Assembly: GCF_000015285.1 (NCBI RefSeq)
Contig: NC_008709.1
Span: 3,658,001-3,722,000, forward strand
Direction: 5' to 3'
Origin: Psychromonas ingrahamii 37
Lineage (GTDB): Bacteria; Pseudomonadota; Gammaproteobacteria; Enterobacterales; Psychromonadaceae
Length of the DNA: 64,000 nucleotides
Shown here in pieces: positions 56,957 to 64,000 of the stretch. Within the stretch, counting starts at the first letter, position 1; every line of letters begins with the position of its first letter. Below the pieces are notes generated by a model. That model was not told where the DNA came from, did no database searches, and saw only the letters and a program-made list of their open reading frames with translations. The position numbers were made by a program, and so were the translations under genes.

Positions 56957-57727
56957 TTAATTTATTTCATCCATAAATTCATTCAAGTTTTGCTCTACTT
57001 CTTTTTGCTCTTGAGTCGTTTTCTTTATAAAGTGCTCGATATCTGTACTGTTAGAGTAAAACTGAAAGGCTTCATACTGAATGTAGGCTTCTTTAACAAA
57101 TAAATAGGGATCCAGCGATTGTTCAAGAAGGGGTTCCTTATCGATAAATCCTGCCCGTATTTCGGCACCATCAAGCCCCCACACACCTACATTTTGCCAA
57201 AAGCTAAGGTAACTGGTCGGAAAAAACAACCTGTCGACAACATCCCCAACCAATTTCCGCGTGCTGCGAGGCCCGATCACCGGTACCATCAAATACGGGC
57301 CATTTGGCACTGACCATCTTCCAAGCACGTTACTAAAATTTTCTCTACGTCGCTCAATCCCAATTGAACTGCCTACATCTATCAACCCGAAAATTCCAAA
57401 AGTAGAGTTAAGGGTAAACCGCATTAATGCATCAAATGAATGCTTAAACTCAAACTGTATTAAATTATTTAATACCGTTGTCGGCTCTTCAAGATTTAAG
57501 ACAAAATTGTGAATCGCTCTGCGGCCATTATTTGGCATTACATAAATATAACTTTTTGTTACTGGACGGTATAGGTAAGTGTCCAACACCTTATAGTTAA
57601 ATTCCCAAATAAGACGGTTAACAGGTTCAATAGGATCACTCATTTGATATTGACTATCGCCATTAACCGTTTGCGCAAACGGCGCAGTTGAAAACAGCAA
57701 AAAAATAAAAAAAGTTAATTTTAGCAT
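56957..57727 (-). CDS. mlaA: MlaA/VacJ family outer-membrane lipid transport protein
   Basis: Component of the Mla pathway that removes misplaced phospholipids from the outer leaflet. I start at the ATG at 57727, giving 256 residues; upstream 24 codons are open but lack sense. The family blocks DPIEPVNRLIWEFNY, NLEEPTTVLNN, FGIFGLIDV and DPYLFVKEAY are present. The signal peptide (LFSTAPFAQT) has no lipobox cysteine, unlike E. coli MlaA, which is a lipoprotein. Confidence 0.9.
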   Translation of the reverse strand: MLKLTFFIFLLFSTAPFAQTVNGDSQYQMSDPIEPVNRLIWEFNYKVLDTYLYRPVTKSYIYVMPNNGRRAIHNFVLNLEEPTTVLNNLIQFEFKHSFDALMRFTLNSTFGIFGLIDVGSSIGIERRRENFSNVLGRWSVPNGPYLMVPVIGPRSTRKLVGDVVDRLFFPTSYLSFWQNVGVWGLDGAEIRAGFIDKEPLLEQSLDPYLFVKEAYIQYEAFQFYSNSTDIEHFIKKTTQEQKEVEQNLNEFMDEIN

Positions 57728-57924
57728 ATTGGAATACTCTTTGTTCTTAAAGTAGATACCCAGTTTGTATGATTTTACAACGGGAAAATACAGCGTCACT
57801 TATTATGAATCTACAGTATCCGATACCAAGAAAAAGTGATCGGTCTTAGTTGTTAAAAAACTCACGGCATTAGGTATAACGATTCAAAATTTAAATCGTT
57901 ATACTTTTTAAATTGAATAAAAAT

Positions 57925-59211
57925 TTACTCTAGCAGTTGTGAAACAAGCACTTTTACATTTTGTTTTTCTCCGGCGGCAATCGCAGGACTTTCACCTTGC
58001 CACTGTCCGGCACTATTGCTTGCATTACCATCAACTGAAATACGTGCTTTAATAATGAAATTAGGATAATCACTTAGTTTTACCCCCTTCACCATAGAAT
58101 TAGCATCAGAAAGCTCAATGGTTGCAGGAAAAGTGGGTAGTTTTATTTTGAGCGCTGCAATCGGCATTGGCGGGCCGCCAACGGCTTGAGCATAAACAAA
58201 TAAAAAGCCATCTTTTGGCACAACAACATTATCATCAACAGAAATCTCCACCCGATAAGTCACCCCAATGGCAGCAGGCAGATTGTCAATGCTGTTATTG
58301 AGATTAGGAGTGGCATTATCAATAACACTACCAGCATCTTTAGACATTTGCTGTTTTGCGTAGCCAATGCTGTCACGCAGGGTCTCTGCCTGTGGTGAAT
58401 CATTCTCAACCAGCGTTTGCATTTTTTCCCAACGTTGGATGGCCAACGCATAATCCTTCTTTTCAAGTGCTATAAATGCGTACATAGACCATGCTTGCAG
58501 CTCATTGGGATACTCCCTTAACAGCTCTGTTAATAACGATTCCGCTTGATTTTGGATGCCGGCATCACCCGTCTGCATTTTCAACTGGATATCAACAAGG
58601 CGTATATTGAGTGACTTAGGATCGAGCAATAACGCTTTTTTAATCGCATCTAAGGCAACCTCGGTCTCCTTAAAGACCATTGCTAAGCGGCTATATAATA
58701 ACCAGCCATCGGCATTATTGCTGTTTTGACTTAGTTGGGTGCGTAAACCTAGCATTAAATCGCGCAGTTCCTGCTCACTTGGACTGCTATCTTGATCATT
58801 AAAGAGTTTATTTTGCAGGTCCGGGTAGCGCTCCATAACCGATTGCCACTGCTCAACCTCTTGATAGGCACCCACGGAGCTATACAGTCCATAACTGCCA
58901 AAAACCAGAATAAGAACCGCTGGCAGCCACAACATTTTACTGTTTTTATAATTATCAGGTGTCTCTTTATCAATCACATCATCGAGCAAATTATGTTGCA
59001 ATTCAGTGCGGAAGGTTTCTTTATCAACAATAAGATCCTGTGCTTCATCGTTTTCAAGTTCAGTTAAACGAATATCATATAATGCGCGATTTAATTGATT
59101 ACGGCGCTCCCCTTGCTGGCGATTTTTATAGCTGCGTATAAAAGGGATCGTCAGCAGAGCACTTGCGATTATTACAAGCAAAATACTGGTCAACCAAAAC
59201 TGTAAAATCAT
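57925..59211 (-). CDS. ccmI: Cytochrome c maturation protein CcmI
   Basis: Apocytochrome c chaperone of the heme lyase complex. It has 428 residues: two N-terminal membrane helices (about 5-22 and 93-110), TPR repeats (about 150-285) and a C-terminal beta domain with VPKDGFLFVYAQA and GPPMPIA. Last gene of the ccm operon here; its start overlaps ccmH. Confidence 0.93.
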   Translation of the reverse strand: MILQFWLTSILLVIIASALLTIPFIRSYKNRQQGERRNQLNRALYDIRLTELENDEAQDLIVDKETFRTELQHNLLDDVIDKETPDNYKNSKMLWLPAVLILVFGSYGLYSSVGAYQEVEQWQSVMERYPDLQNKLFNDQDSSPSEQELRDLMLGLRTQLSQNSNNADGWLLYSRLAMVFKETEVALDAIKKALLLDPKSLNIRLVDIQLKMQTGDAGIQNQAESLLTELLREYPNELQAWSMYAFIALEKKDYALAIQRWEKMQTLVENDSPQAETLRDSIGYAKQQMSKDAGSVIDNATPNLNNSIDNLPAAIGVTYRVEISVDDNVVVPKDGFLFVYAQAVGGPPMPIAALKIKLPTFPATIELSDANSMVKGVKLSDYPNFIIKARISVDGNASNSAGQWQGESPAIAAGEKQNVKVLVSQLLE

Positions 59212-59750
59212 TGCTTATTCCCTTTTTGTGACTTTTTATCTGTGGGTTTTTTATCACCCAGAATTTTTTGCAAACGCTGTTCTTCGTCAGGATCTAACTG
59301 TGGCGCCTGTTTTTTTTGTCGTTTTACCAGAGCATATATAAAGTAGAACCCTACCAAAATAAACAACAAAGGACCAAGCCACAGGAAAATAGTCGCAGGT
59401 GTCATCGGCGGATCATAACGTATAAAGTTACCGTAACGGGCAACCATATAGGCAATAACTTGCTCTTCATTTTTGCCTTCTTTCACCAGTTCATAGGTTT
59501 TGTTGCGTAAATCTTCCGCGAGCTCTGCATTAGAATCGGCAATATTCTGATTCTGACATTTAGGGCAACGTAACTGCTTTGTTAAGTCATGAAAAGTCTG
59601 TTCTTGTTGTGCATTATCAAACTCAAAAAGATCAGTCGCACTAAAAGCTAAAGGGCTGAAAAAAAACATGAGACAAAACAGATAAGCGCTGAAATTAACT
59701 GTTTTAAAGCGATTATTTTGAACATGTAGATCTACTGAAGTCAATTGCAT
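59208..59750 (-). CDS. ccmH: Cytochrome c maturation protein CcmH
   Basis: Thiol-disulfide protein that holds the apocytochrome CXXCH cysteines. The 180-residue protein has a signal or anchor segment (about 18-37), the LRCPKCQNQNIADSNA motif with C62 and C65, and a second membrane helix (about 120-140). Confidence 0.95.
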   Translation of the reverse strand: MQLTSVDLHVQNNRFKTVNFSAYLFCLMFFFSPLAFSATDLFEFDNAQQEQTFHDLTKQLRCPKCQNQNIADSNAELAEDLRNKTYELVKEGKNEEQVIAYMVARYGNFIRYDPPMTPATIFLWLGPLLFILVGFYFIYALVKRQKKQAPQLDPDEEQRLQKILGDKKPTDKKSQKGNKQ

Positions 59751-59753
59751 CGG

Positions 59754-60290
59754 TTACTCCATATTATCAAAGATAGCAGATAATTTATCTTGCCAATTGC
59801 GGTCATTTAAATCCCCGACATGGCGATACTGGATGATACCTTTGCTATCAATAAAGAAGGTTTCAGGCGCACCATAAACACCCAAATCAAGCCCCAGCAT
59901 ACCATCTTTATCAAACAGACTGATTGCATAGGGATCCTTAAGATCCGTTAACCACTTAATCGCTTTAATACGATTATCTTTGTAGTCCATACCAATAATA
60001 TACAGCCCCTCCCCGGCCAACTTAGTTAAAAATTGATGCTCGGCATAACAGGTTGGGCACCAGGTAGCCCAGACATTAAGTAATAATTTTTGACCTTTAA
60101 ATATAGAGGCATCGTGCTGCTTGTCCGGGTCATAAAGATCCTGCAGAGTAAACTCCGGGACAGTTTGACCAATTAAAGTGGACTCGAGTTTTCGAGGATC
60201 AGTGTACAAACCTTGAAACAGGAAATAACAAGCAATCAAAAAGATCGCTAAAGGGACTGATAGCGTCAGTATTTTTTTGCTATTGGCCAT
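59754..60290 (-). CDS. ccmG: Thiol:disulfide interchange protein CcmG/DsbE
   Basis: Membrane-anchored thioredoxin-like reductant for apocytochrome c. The 178 residues show an N-terminal helix (about 7-28) and the active site WATWCPTC (C78, C81), with the acidic GAPETFFID loop. Between ccmF and ccmH, the standard order. Confidence 0.95.
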   Translation of the reverse strand: MANSKKILTLSVPLAIFLIACYFLFQGLYTDPRKLESTLIGQTVPEFTLQDLYDPDKQHDASIFKGQKLLLNVWATWCPTCYAEHQFLTKLAGEGLYIIGMDYKDNRIKAIKWLTDLKDPYAISLFDKDGMLGLDLGVYGAPETFFIDSKGIIQYRHVGDLNDRNWQDKLSAIFDNME

Positions 60291-60292
60291 TT

Positions 60293-62254
60293 TCAGATAA
60301 CCTCCGCTGCTGATTCGGGCACTTTTTTGACCCGGTAGCGGCGATCAAAGATCACCAAAACACCCGCCAATGCCATCATCATCGGACCAAACCAGATCCA
60401 ACGTATAAAAGATTTATAATAAACACGTACAGACCAAGCCCCGTCCGGTAATACTTCACCCATTGCGATATACAAATCACGGGTAAAACCTGAATCAATA
60501 GCGGCTTCGGTCATCGCCGTTCTTTGCACATTATAAATTCTTTTTTCAGGCTCCATAACGGCGACCGTTTTTTGATCATATTTAACGGTAAATTTCCCGA
60601 CAATGCCGCCGTAGTTTTTGCCCTGCAGGTCATTGACTGCATCAAAATGAAAATCGTAATGCTCAAAGCGAACACTTTCTCCTACGCTTAATTTAACATC
60701 ACGCTCAATAGAGAAATTTTGGGTCATCGTAATACCGATTAACATAATTGCGAATCCGGCATGACCCAAAGTCATTGCCCAATGACTGTTACCTAATTTA
60801 CGCATACCTGTCCACAGGCTAAAACGGTGTGTCGAACGCAGGTAAATCTCCACACAAGTTCCTGTCAATATCCACATAGCCAGAAAGATGCCTAATACAG
60901 CAAGCCAGGTAAAATGGGAGGCAAGAGTTCCTAGAAAAACAAGCGTTAACAAAGTACTAACGACTAATAGAATAACCATTGGTTTAAACAAATCGGTTAG
61001 ATTCTGACGTTGCCAGCGCACTAAAGAGCCCACGCCTAAAAAGAGTGCAAAGGGTACAATCAAAACAGTAAATATACGGTTAAAGAAGGGTTCACCAATC
61101 GAAATACTGCCTAAACCCATTTCTTTATGGACAAGCGGTAATAGTGTCCCTAATAAAACCACAATTAACGCCGCGATTAATAAAATATTATTACTGAGCA
61201 GCATAGTTTCACGGGAGATAATACTATAACGACCGCGACTTTTTACTTTCGAAGCCTGTACTGCGTAAAGTAATAATGAACCACCAATCACTAAAATCAA
61301 ATAGGTTAATATAAATAGACCACGAGTAGGGTCACTTGCAAAGGCGTGCACCGACACCAAAACACCCGAGCGCACCAAAAAAGTGCCCAGCAAGCTTAAT
61401 GAAAATGCGCTGATCGCAAGTAGCACTGTCCAGGATTTAAAAACACCCCGTTTTTCACTCACCGCTAACGAATGGATTAAAGCCGTACCGGCAAGCCAGG
61501 GCATAAAAGAAGCATTTTCAACGGGATCCCAAAACCACCATCCACCCCAACCCAATTCGTAATAAGCCCACCAGCTTCCCAATGCGATACCTAATGTTAA
61601 GAAGGTCCAGGCAGCTATTGTCCAAGGACGGGACCATTTAGCCCAGGCACTGTCCAGGCGCCCTTCCATTAGTGCCGCAATAGCAAAAGCAAAAGCAACT
61701 GAAAAACCGACATAACCCATATACAGCATAGGTGGGTGAAAAATAAGGCCAATATCCTGCAGTAGCGGGTTAAGATCCCGGCCATCAACGGGGAAATAGG
61801 GGAGAGTGCGATCAAAAGGGTTCGAGGTTAATAAAACAAATAAGTAAAAACCCAATGATAATAAACCTAATACAGCGAGTACTCGGGCAACGGACTCAAC
61901 AGGTAAGCGTTTACTCATCAGCGCAACAGCCATACTCCACATTGACAATAGAAGCACCCATAAAAGTAACGATCCTTCATGTGCTCCCCAGACGGCAGAC
62001 AAGCGGTAATACCAGGGCATCGCTGAGTTAGAATTGGTAGCAATATAAGCCACCGTAAAATCATTAACCAGAAACAAATAAGCTAAGATAATAAATGACA
62101 AAGCAACAAAAACAAACTGTAAAACAGTTAAAATCTTAGCAGATTCAATGGCACTTTGCTGGTGAGCATAAATCCCATAGAGCGGATAAACGACTTGTAA
62201 TAATGAAAACATGCAGGCTATTGCCAGCACAACTTGACCAATTTCAGGTAACAT
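60293..62254 (-). CDS. ccmF: Heme lyase subunit CcmF
   Basis: Large membrane protein joining heme from CcmE to apocytochrome. The 653-residue protein has about 15 helices, the tryptophan-rich WWD motif LGWGGWWFWDPVENASFMPW (near 240) and surrounding conserved histidines for heme b. Complete. Confidence 0.96.
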   Translation of the reverse strand: MLPEIGQVVLAIACMFSLLQVVYPLYGIYAHQQSAIESAKILTVLQFVFVALSFIILAYLFLVNDFTVAYIATNSNSAMPWYYRLSAVWGAHEGSLLLWVLLLSMWSMAVALMSKRLPVESVARVLAVLGLLSLGFYLFVLLTSNPFDRTLPYFPVDGRDLNPLLQDIGLIFHPPMLYMGYVGFSVAFAFAIAALMEGRLDSAWAKWSRPWTIAAWTFLTLGIALGSWWAYYELGWGGWWFWDPVENASFMPWLAGTALIHSLAVSEKRGVFKSWTVLLAISAFSLSLLGTFLVRSGVLVSVHAFASDPTRGLFILTYLILVIGGSLLLYAVQASKVKSRGRYSIISRETMLLSNNILLIAALIVVLLGTLLPLVHKEMGLGSISIGEPFFNRIFTVLIVPFALFLGVGSLVRWQRQNLTDLFKPMVILLVVSTLLTLVFLGTLASHFTWLAVLGIFLAMWILTGTCVEIYLRSTHRFSLWTGMRKLGNSHWAMTLGHAGFAIMLIGITMTQNFSIERDVKLSVGESVRFEHYDFHFDAVNDLQGKNYGGIVGKFTVKYDQKTVAVMEPEKRIYNVQRTAMTEAAIDSGFTRDLYIAMGEVLPDGAWSVRVYYKSFIRWIWFGPMMMALAGVLVIFDRRYRVKKVPESAAEVI

Positions 62255-62274
62255 GAAATGTCTTTTCCTTATAG

Positions 62275-62742
62275 TTATTTGTTATTGGCTTTGAAATTAT
62301 CCATGCCAACCAGTGCCTCAGAAACTTCCGGGGGCATATACTCTTCGTCATGTTTAGCAAGCACTTCAGAAGCGTTAATTTCTGTGGCATTCAGTAAATT
62401 ACCCTGAGCAACAATACCTTGCCCCTCACGGAATAAATCCGGCAAAATACCATCAAAAAAGACAGTCACAATACCACCACCGTTATCCACCAAATCAAAG
62501 CTTACTTTTAAACTCTCTGGATTCCGTTTTACTGATCCCTGTACGACCATGCCGCCAATGCGTAAGCGTTGCCCGACTTCGGGTTTTATACCGGTTTCTT
62601 TTTTACCTTCAATGATTTCTGTCGGTGTATAAAAAAGATCGATATTTTGCTGTAAAGCAAAAAGAACTAACCCTACTGCCAGTGAGAGGGCAACCGCCAA
62701 TAAGGAGGTGATTAACAAACGCTTTTTACGTCTCGGATTCAT
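62275..62742 (-). CDS. ccmE: Heme chaperone CcmE
   Basis: Periplasmic heme carrier of 155 residues: a basic N-terminus, membrane anchor (about 9-30), an OB-fold domain, and the covalent heme-binding H131 with Y135 in AKHDEEYMP. It overlaps ccmD by four bases. Confidence 0.96.
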   Translation of the reverse strand: MNPRRKKRLLITSLLAVALSLAVGLVLFALQQNIDLFYTPTEIIEGKKETGIKPEVGQRLRIGGMVVQGSVKRNPESLKVSFDLVDNGGGIVTVFFDGILPDLFREGQGIVAQGNLLNATEINASEVLAKHDEEYMPPEVSEALVGMDNFKANNK

Positions 62743-62945
62743 AATGTACCTTTCCTGTTTTTTGCTTTCTTTATTCGCTCTTCACGTGCGATACGCTGAT
62801 TGACAGTTTTTAATATTTTTTTTCTTTTTGTTAGGGTATTGAGGATTAAAACAGCTAGCGCTAAAAAAGAGATACCGTAAGCCAACCAAACATAAAAACC
62901 GTAGCCCCCCATTGCAAAAAAATCTGCCCATGAATTAAATGCCAT
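62739..62945 (-). CDS. ccmD: Heme exporter protein CcmD
   Basis: Small subunit that helps release holo-CcmE from CcmC. The 68 residues have one membrane helix (about 14-36) and a basic tail; [13 protein letters not shown] is the usual CcmD opening. Between ccmC and ccmE. Confidence 0.92.
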   Translation of the reverse strand: MAFNSWADFFAMGGYGFYVWLAYGISFLALAVLILNTLTKRKKILKTVNQRIAREERIKKAKNRKGTL

Positions 62946-62946
62946 C

Positions 62947-63705
62947 TTAATTTTTTCCCGTCATTTTAACATTGTTTAACGCTAACTGCCTTACCCAGGG
63001 ACGATGACTTTCACGTGCTAAAATTTCATTTCGAAAGCGCATCAAGGTTAACGCCCCTAATAAAGTCGCAAAAGCTAAAATCATAATCAGTAAGGGCCAT
63101 AACATTTCCAGTGCCATGGATGGTTTGCCAAATTTACTGATAGTTGGCCCCTGATGCAAGGTGTTCCACCACACAACAGAGTAATGAATAATAGGTAAGT
63201 TAATCACTCCCACTAAGGTCAAGATTGAAGCGGCTCTGCCGGCTAATACTTTATCAGAAAATGCATTATATAAAGCAATAATACCTAAATAGATAAACAG
63301 TAATATCAGCTCTGAGGTCAAACGTGCATCCCAAACCCACCATGCCCCCCACATAGGTTTTCCCCATGCAGCACCGGTAAACAGGGCAATAAAAGTAAAC
63401 ACCGCACCCACGGGAGCCATTGCTGCAACGGTCATTTCTGCCAGTCTAATTTGCCACACTAAAGCCACAAAGGCGGCAATAGCCATGCTGGAATACGCCC
63501 CCATCGCCATCATAGCCGCGGGGACATGAATATAAATTATTCGAAAACTATCACCTTGTTGATAATCTGCAGGGGCAAATAACAGTCCCCACAGCAAGCC
63601 AATTATAAATGTAATTATTGTCAGAACAACAAACCAGGGTAATAGTTTGCCCGCTAATTGATAACTCTTTTCAGGTTTTGCATAAGGATGCAGCCATTTC
63701 CACAT
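62947..63705 (-). CDS. ccmC: Heme-handling protein CcmC
   Basis: Loads heme onto CcmE. The 252-residue protein has six helices and the WWD motif WGAWWVWDARLTSELIL (about 120-135), with flanking periplasmic histidines (IYIHVPAA and IIHYSVVWW). Confidence 0.96.
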   Translation of the reverse strand: MWKWLHPYAKPEKSYQLAGKLLPWFVVLTIITFIIGLLWGLLFAPADYQQGDSFRIIYIHVPAAMMAMGAYSSMAIAAFVALVWQIRLAEMTVAAMAPVGAVFTFIALFTGAAWGKPMWGAWWVWDARLTSELILLFIYLGIIALYNAFSDKVLAGRAASILTLVGVINLPIIHYSVVWWNTLHQGPTISKFGKPSMALEMLWPLLIMILAFATLLGALTLMRFRNEILARESHRPWVRQLALNNVKMTGKN

Positions 63706-63775
63706 AATCTATCTCTATCTGTTTTTGTTAATACTTAGGTTTTAGGTTTTAGGATCAAATAATAAGTGCATATTA

Positions 63776-64000
63776 TCAACTGACGCTGACACGCAATGAT
63801 GCTGCTATTGCAAAAGGCGCTAAAATAATGGCGGTAATTAACATTGCCCCTAATAAAGCTAATAACCCTATATAGGATTGTCCATAGGATGCGGCATCAA
63901 TCGCCATTGTCGAAAAAATTAAAATGGGAATACTAAGCGGGAGCATAATTAAACTCAATAGGATCCCCCCTTTTCTTAAGCCAACTGTCAGTGCAACACC
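63776..64000 (-). CDS. ccmB: Heme exporter protein CcmB, C-terminal part
   Basis: The reading frame enters from beyond the window edge; the last 74 codons are visible. GVALTVGLRKGGILL followed by LPLSIPILIFSTMAI matches the CcmB permease C-terminal half with its final helices. It precedes ccmC by about 70 bases. Confidence 0.92.
   Translation of the reverse strand, partial: GVALTVGLRKGGILLSLIMLPLSIPILIFSTMAIDAASYGQSYIGLLALLGAMLITAIILAPFAIAASLRVSVS

Noticed and set aside
1..64000. tRNA or rRNA genes
   Set aside because: I looked for tRNA-like CCA ends with T-loop GGTTCGA patterns and for rRNA segments in the gaps and saw none; tRNAscan-SE would be decisive.

Overview
The window is a chromosomal segment of a marine gammaproteobacterium. 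The core genes, their order and the AT-leaning composition suggest an Alteromonadales-type organism, probably Psychromonas or a close relative. That is a judgement from protein sequence and synteny, not a database match. Three core blocks frame one large accessory block.

1-11.5 kb (minus strand) is the conserved run rpsB-tsf-pyrH-frr-uppS-cdsA-dxr-rseP-bamA-skp-lpxD (lpxD cut by the window edge): translation, isoprenoid and phospholipid synthesis, and outer-membrane assembly. 43-64 kb holds map and glnD (plus), a Fur-box-preceded fbpABC iron uptake operon (minus), a MaoC-type dehydratase, pyrF, lapB-lapA, ihfB, rpsA, cmk, mlaA, and the cytochrome c maturation operon ccmB(partial)CDEFGHI (minus).

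In E. coli and relatives map-glnD lies directly divergent from rpsB. Here about 31.5 kb separates them (11.5-43.0 kb). The block contains: a two-gene SIR2-like + DUF262 module between long inverted repeats (12.0-15.2 kb); a three-gene set of membrane and secreted proteins; a cupredoxin; a GntR-family regulator; a complete urea-use cluster (21.1-37.2 kb); an IS200/IS605 transposase; two small membrane proteins; an HD-GYP phosphodiesterase; and a shikimate dehydrogenase-like protein. The urea cluster comprises a LuxR-type response regulator, a hybrid kinase fused to an NCS1-type permease, divergent urtABCDE, ureDABCEFG and a small His-bearing membrane protein. At least five copies of a non-coding repeat family punctuate the block, and several gene breakpoints lie at them.

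The most notable observation is at 11.8-15.3 kb. The SIR2/DUF262 pair sits between inverted copies of the repeat. Outside those copies are decayed 3' ends of two genes that are intact elsewhere in the window: the urea-cluster response regulator (its left end) and the small gene after ureG (its right end), each in matching orientation. The simplest reading is that the defence-like pair occupies the scar of a lost second copy of the urea cluster. SIR2-like and DUF262 domains are both common in anti-phage systems, but I do not recognise this exact pair as a named system.
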